64,000 bases of DNA. Origin: Scylla paramamosain (Eukaryota > Arthropoda > Malacostraca > Decapoda > Portunidae). This document shows positions 1 to 15,837 of the stretch, piece after piece. A program made the translations under genes and the position numbers. The notes under the pieces are model-generated. The model had not been told where the DNA came from. It worked only from the letters and a program-made list of their open reading frames with translations, and made no database searches. The stretch is taken from contig NC_087191.1 of NCBI RefSeq assembly GCF_035594125.1, forward strand, positions 4,694,467-4,758,466, written 5' to 3'. The stretch's first letter is position 1. Each line of letters begins with the position of its first letter.

Positions 1-3469
<3,469 letters not shown>

Positions 3470-3499
3470 TCTCTTTTAGGCATACGTGGTTAAAGGCAT

Positions 3500-3575
3500 T
3501 GTTCAGTTTTTTTGGTTATATTTTTCTATTCGTCTGATTCTTTTTCTGCGACTGGCAGGGCTCCGAGGACCTTTC
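3500..3575 (+). repeat. Interspersed repeat with a microsatellite-prone core
   Basis: The sequence around TTTTTCTATTCGTCTGATT followed by TTTCTGCGACTGGCAGGGCTC recurs in inverse orientation at 14517-14735. There the same junction holds a long (AAT)n tract. Truncated relatives lie at about 14912-14955 and 15487-15535. The class is unknown; it could be a SINE or MITE tail. Confidence 0.6.
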
Positions 3576-3852
3576 CAAAATTTGTAGTGTCAGCGACGTT
3601 TCGTCTTCAGGCTAATGGTGTTCTGTGTGTGTGTGTGTGCGCGCAGATTGTCACCTTGAAAGGTGACGCGGGCCTCTTGTTTGGCCCACAACTGACTTCT
3701 CGTATTTAGTAGTTCTCCTTTGGATTTCGTTTTGTGGGGAGTCTGGCTTCCCCACACTAGGTGAGCGCCAGTTACACCTCACAAGGACTGCCCGCAGGAT
3801 ACATCGATGTTTGTGGTGTATTGTGTGGATCTAGGTGGCGTGAAGAGTGTTT

Positions 3853-6130
3853 TCAAGGTAGTGAGATCTGTCCATGTTTTACTATGTTTTCCGCTGTCAC
3901 ATGTCTCCTATTAACATAGGGGGCTGTTTCTTGACACTCAGTGAGGTAGTGTGTGAGTGGAGTGTCTGTGTCTGTGTTGCAGTGTGTACATGTTTCTGGT
4001 AGTTTATTCTTGATTTCTAGACATCGGTAGCCAAGTTTTAGAGTGTATAAGTTGTTACGGTTCTTGTTGAGATGTCTGGGTATGGGTGTGGTGTTTCCTG
4101 TTGTGTGCATGTACCATGTTATGCTTCTGGATCCATTTTGCGTGTTGATCTGTATGTTGTGTGACAGTAGCTCTCTGTTATTCCTCTTCAGGGTGCTCAT
4201 GAGTTGGTAAATGCTTGTCGGGATATGAGCTGTTATTTGTGGGAGCTTGAGTGCCTCCTTTGCTGCGAGGTCTGCTTCTTCATTACCTGCAATCCCCGAC
4301 GTAGCTCGGGGATTCTATTGCTTTGTGGAAAGCTATGAGTTCTGTTTGCAGAAGATCTATCTGAGAGCCTGAAGAATCCTTTCGTGTCTGATGTGGTAAA
4401 GACGGCAGCGGCTTTGCTGTTTGTTGTGTCTACCGATCCATCAGTGAAATAGACGTCAGAGTTGTCAGTGGGGGCAGTTCGCAGTGCTTTCCTTATTTCT
4501 TTATGGGTGATTGGATCTAGTTTATTCTTCGATTCAAGGAGGAACTGTATAGTTAAGGTGAATGGGGCCTCTTCCCAAAGCGGGTTTTTTTTCATAAATT
4601 GCATCATATGGGTTGTCTTGCAGTTGTTGAAAAAAATGGTGGGTTGCTATAAATCTGAGAGTGTCGGTGGTTGTGGATGCCCAAGTTGCTTTGTAAAAGA
4701 GATTTCTGTCTTGGACTAGCGCCTGCTTGATGGTATTAGCTAACTCTTTATTTTATATTATAATGTATTTCATTAGATGTCCTGCATTTGCGGTGTAAAG
4801 TCTTGTCTCGATCGGTGGGATGTTAATTTCGGCCTGTAGGGTGTTTATGTTTGTCCAGCCGGGAAAGCCGGTCATAATCCTGAATTCTTTGTATTGTAGT
4901 TTCTCTAGTTCGGTTTTGTTCTTTGAGGATGTTGTGACCAGGCAAGGTGCAGCGTATTCGAAGATAGATCAAATGGCCTGGATGTAATAGCATCTCAGTA
5001 CTTCTGATGCTGCCCCTCCTTGGACGCCTGTGATGGCCCTCATCACTCTTAGACGGTCCTCTGCTCTTTCTTTGAGTGACGCGATGTGTTTGTTGAAGGT
5101 GAGGCGAGCGTCAACTCAGATGCCTAGATATTGATGACACTTGGTCCACTCTACTGCTGTGCCGTGTATAATGATTGGCGCCAGCTGTGTTTGGCAGCCG
5201 AGGTGAATTGTTTTTGTTATGTTTAGATTCATCTTGAGCCCAAGTTTTTGGCATTTGTCGGCGACTCTATTAAAGGCCTCTCTCGACCTGGCCTCGTATC
5301 TTTGTCCGGTCGTTATGACAGCGATGTCGTCAGCGTGATCAAAACTTTTGTGTCTCTGAATGTTTAAAAAAAATGGACAGAGGATGCTGCCTTGGGGTGT
5401 TCCATTTTCGAAGGTTTGGGTCTCCGACAGTGTTCCTTGGAACTTGATTCCTGCTTTACTTTCTCTGAGAAAGCCAGCTGTCCATTGAAGTAGCTTTCCT
5501 TTCGTTCCTCGGCGCGCCACGGACTCCAAGACAGCATGGGCGTTGGCGGTTTCTAAACTTTTTTTCTAGATCCATGAAAATGATAATAGCTTTCCTGTTG
5601 TATATCGTTGTCATCATTTATGTTATGCAGTCTTTAGTCCCTTTGTTGCTGGTGTATGCAAATATGTTCTTGTGGAAATCCCCAATAGTCCACTTCAGTC
5701 TGTTCAGGACCATTCTCTCAGCTGTTTTTCCAAGACAGCAGAGAAGAGAGATTGGTCTTGCCTTGCCTGGGTCCTTAGACTTGAGGATGGGGACTATAGT
5801 TGCTGTTTTCCAAGAAGTTGGGGCCCTTCCTTCTTCAAAGAATTGCTTAATTATGTGGAGGAGCTCTTGATGTCCGACAGAGCCTCGTTCCTTGTTCATT
5901 CTATATATGATTTTGTCAGCGCCAGCTGCTGTGTCTTTTTTTTTGTCTTAAGTCTAACTTGCAGCTCTTCAAGGGTGAAAGGGGAATCAGTGACAGCTAC
6001 TTCGTGGCGTGCTGTGTTTATTGTTTCCAACCGTGTAGGTAGGAGCCAATGTAGCGTGTAGCGGACCCTTGTTTAGGGTCCAGGTGAGTTGATTGTTGCT
6101 TGGGGAGTTGTCCTGACGCAGCTCTTATAT
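3853..6130 (-). pseudogene. RT-RNase H part of I-like LINE ORF2
   Basis: RT pieces include NGTPQGSILCP and the catalytic box HADDIAVI (canonical YADD) in 5529-5116, and a palm N-terminal piece in 5899-5618. RNase H is marked by VYFTDGSVD with AAAVFTT in 4607-4233. The last open piece, 4200-3853, holds a cysteine/histidine-containing tail (CTHCNTDTDTPLTHYL), as is common at LINE ORF2 C-termini. Frames change repeatedly, so no functional protein is possible. Confidence 0.75.
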
Positions 6131-6179
6131 CTCGCCACATGTCCCCTAAGTTGCTGGTTCTACCTATTGTACTAGGAAT

Positions 6180-6490
6180 GTTATGCTTCTAGTACTTCTG
6201 TGTAGAAACACAGTGGTAATGCTGCGTTATATTAATAAAATAAACTATACAAAAGATAATGAAGTGAGTCGCCAGGAGCCGCATGTCCGACCGCGAGGCC
6301 AGGCGGACGCGGACTGGGGATGTAAGGGTGGTTGCTGGCCGGGTTAGGTCACGGCCAGGGCTGGTGTCAGGAGACAAAGGGTGTGAGAGTGATGGGCAGA
6401 CGACTGGAGGCTGGCGTCAGGTCCCAATGGACATGAAATTCGAATGCGGGTGGCGGGCGAAGCATTCCACCACACTATGTAGGAACACCA
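6180..6490. other. Insertion interrupting the I-like LINE
   Basis: The endonuclease reading stops near 6493 and RT-type sequence resumes below about 6130. The 310 bp between them is GC-richer (CCGCGAGGCCAGGCGGACGC) and shows no similarity to the element on either side. The origin is not recognised. No clear terminal repeats were seen. Confidence 0.4.
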
Positions 6491-6492
6491 GT

Positions 6493-7086
6493 CTAGCCAT
6501 TTTTGTTCTGAATTTCATTGGTTGCATCTTTTGCAATTTTTATGGTTGCTCTGAGGAGTTCAAGGGTTATTTCTGTTTTGTATTTCTTATGTAGTTTCCT
6601 TGCCTGATTGATTCTATGGTTATATTCTTTGACGTCTTTGTCGCAGTACCAGCGATTCTTGTATTCTCTTTTTACATTGTCCGCTGCCTTTTGCAGAGCT
6701 GTTATGAATCTTTCTTCTTTCATTTCAATTGTTCCTTCTTGTGGTATGGAGATGAGGTGTGTCTGAAGTCTTTCTCGATAGAGAGCACGTTTTAAGTTCC
6801 ATTTAGGGTCCCTTGTTGGTTGCCTTGGTAGGGGTATGGAAAGGAGTGTGGTCGTTGCTAAATGATCACTGACGATGTGTGGGTGAACTGTCCAGTGTAA
6901 TTCTAATCTGTAGGAGACAAAAGATAAATCCAGGATTCCTCCCACTATATGCGTTGGTTCCTCATTATTCAATAGTCTTACGTCTGAGATGTTTGTGAGG
7001 GTTTCAGCAATATGGTATCCGTTCCTGTTGTTCTTGTTAGAACCAAATGTCTCGTGATGTGCGTTGAAGTCTCCTCCAACGAACAT
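6493..7086 (-). pseudogene. Endonuclease domain of I-like LINE ORF2
   Basis: The open segment begins MFVGGDFNAHH, the Mg-binding/catalytic GDFNAHH motif of APE-type LINE endonucleases, and includes the late SDHLATT motif with its catalytic Asp-His pair. The N-terminal part of the endonuclease upstream of 7086 is out of frame. It ends at the foreign insertion near 6490. In the parent element this domain nicks target DNA to prime reverse transcription. Confidence 0.75.
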
Positions 7087-7207
7087 GTTTTCCGTGGCGC
7101 AGCGTGCTAGAAGCTGTTATTTCCTGGTTTGTTGTAGATATTGTATATGTGAAAGTGTGGGTCTTTTAGTGTAATCGCAATTGTCATGACTTCTACTCCT
7201 CCACAAT

Positions 7208-8390
7208 TTACAGGAGTGTTTTTTTTTTTTTTTTACAAGAATGGATGTCCCGTTGGTTGAGCCTTCTGTAACTAGGTTGTGAAATTTTGTATATCCTCAC
7301 AGCATCTGATAGGCAGGGTCTCGGATTAGGGTTTCTTGCAGGAGAATTACATATATGCGTTGCCTGGCCGAGGCTGGGGAAGTCCTTGTCTTGTGGAACA
7401 TCGGTTATGGCTTGTGTTCTCCAGCCTTTCCAGCTGGAGATGTTGGCAAGTGCTGGCCGGTGCATACTGATGAACTTCTGCTGGCTTTCTCTTTGTGCTG
7501 TGATCAACGTCTGACGTGCCATGCATGTTTTGCTCCAAGACAGGTGATTTTCCTTGCAAGTGGGACACTTCGGCGTTGTTGTTTGTCCCTCTTTGTATTT
7601 GCTGATGCAGAGCTCGGTCTTGTGTGGGCCGGAACACACCCCACATCTTGCTTCCAGTCTGCAGCTGCTTTTGTGATGTCAGTACTTCTGACAGTTGAAA
7701 CCCCTTAGCGGTTCTCGGCTGTAGGGTCGTGTGTAGAAAGTCCCCCAGTTCCGGAGCTCTAGGAATCCTGGTAGGGGACCTTGCACTGTTATTTCCACCT
7801 GCCTTGTTTCTTCACCTGAAGCTACTCTGCTTCTCTTTACTTCCACTATCTGCGGGCGATCCAATATCAGCTTCAGTGGCATCAGAATAGGATATTTCAG
7901 GACAATACCCTTGCTGCTGCTTGGTCCGGTTGGTTTCAGTTAGATTGTAAGTCCTTGTACTGTTATGAGGTTCATGATGCGGTCGAATGTCTTTTCTTCG
8001 GGGGAGCGGGATGGGGAGGAGAGTAGAACGTTGCCGGTTGTCAAAACTTCATTCTCATCTTCGAAATTTTCAAAGTTTTGGCTTCTACGGCTTCTGCCAG
8101 GTGCAGGGCTGACTCGAAGCCTTCATTGTGTGGGACAAGGATATTCCTGATAGTTTCTGGTGGACATATTGCCTGTTGTGTTTCTTCCTGGGAATAGGGG
8201 ACAGCTTCAGCTTGGGCTACTTAGATCTTGTTGGGCGGTTTCCTGGATTCCTCTTCTGAGTCTTTGGCGTGTAGGCGTTTTTGACAGTAGAGGCTCATGC
8301 AGCGGACTGTTCTTGGTACCAGTTATTCCGTGTTGTTTTTCTTTCTCTTGTCATCTTGGCGGTGAGCAACCCTCCCTGGAAGGCCGGCCT
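7208..8390 (-). pseudogene. ORF1/gag-like protein of I-like LINE
   Basis: Two zinc knuckles are visible across two overlapping frames: CGVCSGPHKTELC (C-x2-C-x3-H-x4-C) near 7620-7660 and CPTCKENHLSWSKTC (C-x2-C-x3-H-x5-C) near 7530-7575. Upstream, 7882-7679 encodes a basic region with NWGTFYTRPYSREPLRGFNC, typical of the domain that precedes the knuckles in such gag-like proteins. The frame changes at least twice. Further upstream (to about 9200) low-similarity sequence may be 5' UTR and gag N-terminus; I see no intact gene there. Confidence 0.6.
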
Positions 8391-9212
8391 CAATGGCTCG
8401 ACAGCCTTACCCTTCGGTTTGAAAGCCCTCTCTTTACTTGCCCTGACCTAAGGAACAGAGCCTTAAATGGCATTATCCAAGGAGGTTATTGAAGGCCCTC
8501 CTCAAAAGCTAATATTGCCTGTAGACCTGGTCCCGCAACTGAGGCTGGACCCGCTCGATCATGGGCTTCTTCAGCGCATCGCAGACTGCCTCTGCTTCGC
8601 GAATTCTGGGGGCTGTTGAGGTCCTCCAGCTCCTTCATCTAGAGGCGGGAAAGAGAAGAGAAGAGAAAGAAGTAGCTTGATAAGCAGGGGGAGGCCGAAC
8701 CACCCTCGTCTTTGGCGAAGCACGCCGGTTGCCATGGTCACAAGGTCTATCCCAATCTGACATTCCGTGCGGCGAACTCGTGTATGAAGCGGAGAGAGGC
8801 AGAAAGGAGAGGGGAATATGCTGGAACAGCGTTTGTCTATACATTTCGGTGGAAATGCAGGGCTCGGCTCTTCCAGCAGCAGAGCAGGACCAACAGACTC
8901 GGCTTCTCTCAATGCGAGAGGAGGAGGCAGACTGAGGCGGCGTCGTGTGTCGAAGGACGGAGCGTAGCCGAGTAGAGAAAGAGCGGCGCATCGGCGGAGC
9001 TTCTGTTCTCGGCGGCGGCTTCTGATAGGCTGGTGGTTTCCTGGAGCGCCGGAGAGATCTACTCAGATCGAGAGCTGGAGAGCGAATGTGTGGGCGAGCA
9101 CCTATCTATATGCAGCGAGGGAGAGCGTGCTATTTGGTGATGGGCTGAGGGCTCTTCTTAATGGCGGGGTGCAGTCTTGCTGGGAGACTGTTGGACGCTT
9201 CCTATTGGTCGA

Positions 9213-10893
9213 GCGCGGTTTTTTTTTTTTTTTTTATGTAGGAAGGACACTGGCAAAGGGCAACAAAAATCTGATAAAAAAAATGCCCACTGAAATGCCA
9301 GTCCCATAAAAGGGTCAAAGCAGTGGTCAAAAATTGATGAATAAGTGTCTTGAAACCTCCCTCTTGAAGGAATTCAAGTCATAGGAAAGTGGAAATACAG
9401 AAGCAGGCAGGGAGTTCCAGAGTTTACCAGAGAAAGGGATGAATGACTGAGAATACTGGTTAACTCTTGCGTTAGAGATGTGGACAGAATAGGGGTGAGA
9501 GAAAGAAGAAAGTCTTGTGCAGCGAGGCCGTGGGAGGAGGGGAGGCATGCAGTTAGCAAGATCAGAAGAACAGTTAGCATGAAAATAGCGGTAGAAAACA
9601 GCTAGATATGCAACATTGCGGCGGTGAGAGAGAGGCTGAAGACAGTCAGTTAGAGGAGAGGAGTTGATGAGACGAAAAGCTTTTGATTCCACCCTGTCTA
9701 GAAGAGCAGTATGAGTGGAACCCCCCCCAGACATGTGAACGGATAAGGCCCTTGTACAGAGTTAGCAGCTGGGGGGGTGAGAAAAACTGGCAGAGACGTC
9801 TCAGAACGCCTAACTTCATAGAAGCTGTTTTAGCTAGAGATATGTGAAGTTTCCAGTTCAGATTATAAGAAAAGGACAGACCGAGGATGTTCAGTGTAGA
9901 AGAGGGGGAGAGTTGAGTGTCATTGAAGAAGAGGGAATAGTTGTCTGGAAGGTTGTGTCGAGTTGATAGATGGAGGAATTGAGTTTATGAGGCATAGAAC
10001 AATAACAAGTTTGCTCTGCCCCAATCAGAAATTTTAGAAAGATCAGAAGTCAAGCGTTCTGTGGCTTCCCTGCGTGATATGTTTACCTCCTGAAGGGTTG
10101 GACGTCTATGAAAAGATGTGGAAAAGTGCAGGGTGGTATCATCAGCGTAGGAGTGGATAGGACAAGAAGTTTGGTTTAGAAGATCATTAATGAATAATAA
10201 GAAGAGAGTGGGTGACAGGAAAGAACCCTGAGGAACACCACTGTTAATAGATTTAGGAGAAGAACAGTGACTGTCTACCACAGCAGCAATAGAACGGTCA
10301 GAAAGGAAACTTGAGATGAAGTTACAGAGAGAAGGATAGAAACCGTACGAGGGTAGTTTGGAAATCAAAGCTTTGTGCCAGACTCTATCAAAAGCTTTTG
10401 ATATGTCCAAGCCAACAGCAAAAGTTTCACCAAAATCTCTAAAAGAGAATGACCAAGACTCAGTAAGGAAAGCTAGAAGATCACCAGTAGAGCGGCCTTG
10501 ACGGAAGCCATACTGTCGATCAGATAGAAGGTTTTGAAGTGATAGATGTTTAAGAATCTTCCTGTTGTGGATAGATTCAAAAACTTTAGATAGGCAGGAA
10601 ATTAAAGCAATAGGACGGTAGTTTGAGGGATTAGAACGGTCACCCATTTTAGGAACAGGTTGAATGTAGGCAAACTTCCAGCAAGAAGGAAAAGTAGATG
10701 TTGACAGACAGAGCTGAAAGAGTTTGACTAGGCAAGGTGCAGGCACGGAGGCACAGTTTCGGAGAACAATAGGAGGGACCCCATCAGGTCCATAAGCCTC
10801 CCGAGGGTTTAGGCCAGCGAGGGCATGGAAAACATCATTGCGAAGAATTTTAATACGTGGCATGAAGTAGTCAGAGGGTGGAGGAGAGGGAGG
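9213..10893 (-). mobile_element. Jockey-like LINE, family A, 5'-truncated copy
   Basis: Begins on the plus strand with poly(T) and the complement of the family tail. The C-terminal coding segment is at 9734-9327 and the RT core at 10863-9985. The core holds KAFDRVWH, GVPQG and SYADDTTLHF. It is truncated at 10893, where Penelope-like sequence begins. The frame is broken between the two segments. Confidence 0.85.
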
Positions 10894-12420
10894 AAACTGT
10901 TGTTTCAGTCTCCGTCTTGTGCTTTCTTGTGGGCAGGATTTGTAGGTCTCTGACCTGAAAATTTATTGAAGGTGATGTTTCTTCTGTGTAGAGGGCTTTT
11001 AGTATCTTCAATCTTCTTTGGTCCTGTTCTCTGTCTGTGATGGTGGTACCATTCTCTATGATTTGGCGGGTGATGTTTATTTGATGTTTGGGGCGGTAGT
11101 GTTCCTTGATGGCACCGGTTTGTAGATGGCAGGTCGGTCTTCTCGAGAGTGTAGTTGTCGTCATCCCAATGTAGGATTGAGATCCACAGTCCTCAGCAGT
11201 ACATTTGTGCTTGTAGACGACGCCAGCTATCTGTAGAGACGTATTAGGTTTTGCATTTTTTTTTTTTTTATGAAGAATTGGGATGTTTTCTGGATCTTGT
11301 AATATATGGTAAGTTCGATGGCTTGATCTGCGTTTGTTGGTTTAACGTTTCTCTTGATTATCCTCTTTATTTTCCGTTGACATGTGGTTCTTGTAGAACA
11401 GCTTGATTTTATCTTGTGGGGGTGGATGTTCGGTGCTGGAGTGCCATTTGTTGGTGGTATCCTTGATGATTTCGTCCATTTCACTGTTCTTATAACTGTT
11501 GTTAATGAGGACTTGTGAGAGACGTTGCAATTCCGTGTGTTGAGTCCCAGGAAGAGCAGTGGGTGAGGGCGCGTTGGACATATGCCAAGTAAACTGTAAG
11601 TAGCGTTGTGGGCATTCGCTGTCTCCGTTGAGGCACTGATTGGTTTTCTTGGTGTATACTCACATGGAGAAACCTGAGTTGTGCGCGGTCATTAGCACGC
11701 CCAGAAATAGACGGCCTTCCTTCGATTCTTCATATGGAAAGTTAAGGCCAGAGGCTGTGGTGAGTCTTTCTTTCAGGTTCTATGTTCTTGACCCGGACAA
11801 ATATGTCATCGATGTAGCGGCAGTAGATTGAGGGGCGGTTGTCTTGCAATGTGTTGGTTTCAATTGTTTCTATGAAGAAGTTTGCGAAGAGAACACCTAG
11901 TGGGCTTCCCATCGCTACTCCATCAGTTTGTTTGTACATTTTGCCACGTAGACAGGTGAAGGACGCTTCTCTGGTGTAGATTTGTAGTAGTGTCTTGAGC
12001 TTGTCTTCTAAGCTATGTTGAGTTTCGGGGTGTCTTCATTCCTGTAGACTCTATCTAGGATGTATTTGATTGTTCTTTTTACTGGAACATTGGTGAAAAG
12101 GCTTTCGATATCGAGTGAGGCGATTATGTGGTCTTCTGCTTGAGGGGAAGACTTCAGTAGTTCCAGTAACTCATTTGTGGATGTCAGTGAGTAGCAGGAT
12201 TGGACGTAAGGTGAAAGGATCTCATTGAGTCTCTTGGCCATGGTGTAGGTTGGTGTCGGGATCTGCGAGATCATCGGCCGGAGTGGGTTTCCTTGCTTGT
12301 GATTCTTTGTTTCTGTAAGCGTAGCCAGCTGAGAAATCCCGGTGAGTTTGGGAAACTTTGGGGTGGTAGGGGTGGAGTTGATGGCAGCTACCATAGCGTT
12401 GATCTTTTTGATGTTCTGTA
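10894..12420 (-). mobile_element. Penelope-like element (RT plus GIY-YIG), partial
   Basis: RT fragments at 12394-12008 (DIESLFTNVPV) and 11939-11742 (GVAMGSPLGVLFANFF, YCRYIDDIFV) match Penelope-like reverse transcriptases, which are telomerase-related rather than LINE-like. Downstream, around 11225-11150, the sequence reads VYKHKC ... SYIGMTTTTLSRR, the GIY-YIG endonuclease signature typical of the Penelope C-terminus. It continues in 11164-10871 (GAIKEHYRPKH, RRLKILKALY). Several frameshifts make it inactive. It joins the Jockey-like copy at 10893. Confidence 0.85.
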
Positions 12421-12468
12421 CATCCTAGATAAAGTCTACAGGAATGAAGGAATGAAACTCAACATACC
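12408..12468 (+). repeat. Inverted fragment of the Penelope-like element
   Basis: About 50 bp encoding YILDKVYRNEG is the reverse complement of 12008-12060 (same RT segment, YILDRVYRNED). It lies at the upstream end of the element. Partial inverted copies are a known habit of Penelope-like insertions. Confidence 0.7.
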
Positions 12469-13075
12469 AGAAGACAAAATAAAAACCAACACAGGGAAAT
12501 TTTAAGTCATACCATTTGCCGCAAAAGACACAGAGCCTATCATTATAAATCAAAACAATATCCTCTACTCAAAAGACGGAGTCATACTTGGATTAAAAGT
12601 CAGCACAACCGTAGTCCAAGGACATATCACTAATATAAGAAATAGAGCCGACCACACACTAACTACACTAAGAAGATTCTCAACTATGCCCGAGAAATTA
12701 AAGTTACATTTAGTAAAAGCATTTATTATTCCAGTTCTCACTTACCCATCCTACCCACCTAACACCCTCTCGAAAAATGCCTTACTAAAACTCCAAAGAA
12801 TACAAAATAAAGCACTTAGATTCGTCATCAATGTACTGTACCCATTCACATACAATATGGAAGAACTACACAGAAAAGCTAACATACAGCATACATACAT
12901 AATCTTACACCAGAGGGGGAAAAACACAATGAATAAACTAATGACAACCATCAGAGACTAAGAGTATATAATAGGATAATAGTCACCAATGATATCCGAG
13001 AACACACTTGGTTTCAAAAACCGTATCTAAAACTAACTGCACCCGAACCACCACCTCTATATACTGACTAAAGAC
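12460..13075 (+). pseudogene. C-terminal RT fragment of another LINE
   Basis: The plus-strand frame reads VILGLKVS ... TTLRRFSTMPEKLKLHLV ... LTYPSYPPNTLSK ... LQRIQNKALRFV, the connection region after the RT palm in Jockey-clade LINEs. The open part is 12686-12961; flanking parts carry stops. It begins exactly after the inverted Penelope piece. Its family differs from the abundant family A. Confidence 0.7.
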
Positions 13076-13079
13076 ACTC

Positions 13080-13825
13080 ATACGTGCGCTGATGCACTTT
13101 CACTTACACGCCTGCAGGGCGTGGGTCCAGGTACTGGCTCCTGTCCGCCTCCCTGCCGCACTCTGAGTCGTTGAGAGGTTGGAGTGGATACCGTCGGTGT
13201 TGTCCGTTCTAGCCTTGCTATGGTTTGCCTCCCTTCGCTGGGTTACGTTCAATGATGGGGGATGTAGTCCCCACAGCTGCGGAGGGTGGCTCGCCACAGG
13301 GATGTAGCTGCCTGTGAGGGGAAGAGATGGATGGATACTTGCGTTAATCACCCTACGGTGCAACAGGGAATTTATCATCCGCTTCCCGTGTTTTCGCATG
13401 GAGAACAACACATTACATAATACACAACACTTACAGCCATCGTGGAGTTTGGATGGGATTCATATGATAAATATTCACAACTTAATTTTCATTACTTACC
13501 TCTGTGATTTGTGTGCTCACCTTCCGTTCTACTTCTCTTCACCTTTCTTCTTTTCGCGTCGCCTTTTCTGCTCACTTTTACCTTATTACTTTCATGTTTT
13601 GGTTAATAGCAAGGTTGAAAGTGTATCTGTGCATGACTGTGGGTGTGGAAGTGATTTGTAGGAAAAAAATTTGATTGTCATATAATTACCTAGTATATAA
13701 CTAAAATAAATTTATATTCAACCTAATACTTAACTTATATTTACCCTATCCAGTGTCATATTGCTTGATTTGAGTGGGATGATAAAACTAATGAAAGAAT
13801 AATACTTTAATGAGAGGATAATTCT
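13080..13825. other. Unassigned sequence
   Basis: The first 280 bp is moderately GC-rich and could be the 3' UTR of the LINE fragment. The rest is AT-rich. I see no coding signal, repeats or splice-flanked open frame that I can support. Confidence 0.5.
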
Positions 13826-13830
13826 TTACT

Positions 13831-13896
13831 TATACGAAATCATGATTAACACCATCGTCCGGCAGATCCATCAGACACTGACTATTGGGCATCCAC
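13831..13896 (-). CDS. Possible terminal host exon (speculative)
   Basis: On the minus strand a pyrimidine-rich tract ends in TTTTCAG directly before 13896. Read in phase with the micro-exon at 13971-13948, the segment stays open as WMPNSQCLMDLPDDG and ends at a TAA near 13831. It resembles the peptide of the preceding micro-exon (CMPEDNN). This is a small signal: two adjacent splice-framed pieces sharing a motif, with no known family. Confidence 0.3.
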
Positions 13897-13947
13897 CTGA
13901 AAATAAAACAAGGAAGAACATTAATAAAATAGATAGATAAAACTTAC

Positions 13948-13971
13948 CTGTTGTTGTCCTCTGGCATGCAC
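13948..13971 (-). CDS. Possible 24-nt micro-exon (speculative)
   Basis: The minus strand reads ...TTTTCTTTTCAG, 24 nt, then GTAAGTTTT: a good acceptor, a micro-exon whose length is a multiple of three, and a strong donor. In one frame it encodes CMPEDNN. Upstream, around 14000-14060, another GTACGT donor-like site occurs but I could not phase it. RNA evidence is needed; random occurrence is possible in AT-rich DNA. Confidence 0.3.
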
Positions 13972-14120
13972 CTGAAAAGAAAACAAGAAATTGATAAATA
14001 AAAATAGCTACAGATCAGGTAAACGTACCGCTAGTCATCGGAACTAAGGGATGAACCACATTAAAAATAAAATTCTACAATCATACACCCCTACCCAGCT
14101 CCTGACAGGTAAACATATTC

Positions 14121-14460
14121 ATAAGAACATAAGAAATGAGGGAAGCTGCAGGAAGCGACCAGGCTTACATGTGGCAGTCCCTGTATGAAATATACCTACC
14201 TATTTCCATCTATTATCCCCATCCATAAACTTGTCTAATCTCTTAAAGCTCTCTAGTGTCCTAGCACTAACAACATGATTACTGAGTCCGTTCCACTCAT
14301 CTACAACTCTATATAAGAACCAATTTTTTTTCCTATCTCCTTCCTAAACTAAATTTTTCATGCTTGAACCCGTTATTTCTTGTTCTGCCATGGTTACTAA
14401 TCCTAAGAATTTTGCTTACATCCCCCTTGTTATAACCCTTATACTACTTAAAGACTTCTA
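14121..14460 (-). pseudogene. 3' fragment of a CR1-like LINE RT
   Basis: Minus-strand translation gives NWFLYRVVDEWNGLSNHVV ... LDKFMDGDNR. This is the conserved C-terminus of CR1/Jockey-type RT proteins (R....EWN.L...VV.A.....FK..LD). It is a 5'-truncated copy of a few hundred bases, broken by stops. Confidence 0.65.
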
Positions 14461-14516
14461 TTCAGATGACAATCTAACAAATAAAGCAACGCAGTTTGCC
14501 CGCCATCGCAGCCCAT

Positions 14517-14577
14517 CAGAGCCCTGCCAGTCGCAGAAAAAAAAAAAAAAAGAGATAAATAAATGAATAAATAAATA

Positions 14578-14619
<42 letters not shown>

Positions 14620-14632
14620 TATAATAATAATG

Positions 14633-14663
<31 letters not shown>

Positions 14664-14735
14664 TAATAATAATAATAATAATAATAACAATAATAATAAT
14701 TATCAGACGAATAGAAAAATACAACCAAAAATTTA
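14517..14735 (-). repeat. Interspersed repeat with expanded (AAT)n core
   Basis: Reverse-complement relative of 3500-3575. CAGGGCTC...CTGCCAGTCGCAG, poly(A), (AAAT)n and (AAT)n from about 14550 to 14700 are followed by TCAGACGAATAGAAAAA. The microsatellite sits exactly at the junction where the 3.5-kb copy has only a short T-rich bridge. Confidence 0.7.
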
Positions 14736-14801
14736 ATAATCCAAAGGTCGCTCTTGCCTTTAACTACGACTGCCTAAAACATAATATTCTTCTTGGTTAC
14801 A

Positions 14802-15646
<845 letters not shown>

Positions 15647-15658
15647 GTTTTTTTACAG

Positions 15659-15837
15659 ACATTACCGACTGAAGAGGGAATTCAGAGAGTGTTAAGAGGA
15701 GGTTATTCGTATGTGCGCAACTATTTCTACACAAAAATAATAACAAAGACCTACCTCATAGGAGAAACAGACTATGTTCCTTTCCACATCGGTGCCACGA
15801 AGTATCCCCTTTACCTCGGAAACTCTTGGGCATTCAG
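15659..15837 (+). CDS. Ionotropic receptor-like gene, internal exon (ligand-binding lobe S2)
   Basis: The exon is bounded by TTTTTTTACAG before 15659 and GTACTG after 15837. It is open in frame 0 and ends after two bases of a codon. The peptide reads [19 protein letters not shown] ... [19 protein letters not shown] ... SWAFR, the S2 half of the ligand-binding domain of ionotropic (glutamate-receptor-like) receptors. The partial AG codon is completed as AGA (Arg) by the exon at 33729, giving the expected WAFRKGTPF junction. In the family this extracellular domain binds an odorant or ligand and gates a cation channel. Upstream exons with the pore and first membrane segments are not seen and probably lie left of the window. 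Function is inferred from the family; the specific receptor is not identified. Confidence 0.8.

Larger units (their letters stand above)
3850..9200 (-). mobile_element. RNase H-bearing LINE (I-like), decayed
   Basis: Minus-strand fragments in order give a gag-like ORF1 with CCHC knuckles (about 8390-7208), endonuclease (7086-6493), RT (about 5900-5116), RNase H (4607-4233) and a C-terminal part (4200-3853). This EN-RT-RNase H order is that of the I-like and related LINE clades. It is broken by many stops and frameshifts and by an unrelated insertion at about 6180-6490. The 5' boundary is only approximate: at about 9213 the poly(T) of a Jockey-like copy begins. Confidence 0.75.

Noticed and set aside
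8571..8991. Two overlapping minus-strand ORFs (113 and 118 aa) and plus-strand counterparts
   Set aside because: No homology, overlapping in several frames, and located in the probable 5' region of the decayed I-like LINE.
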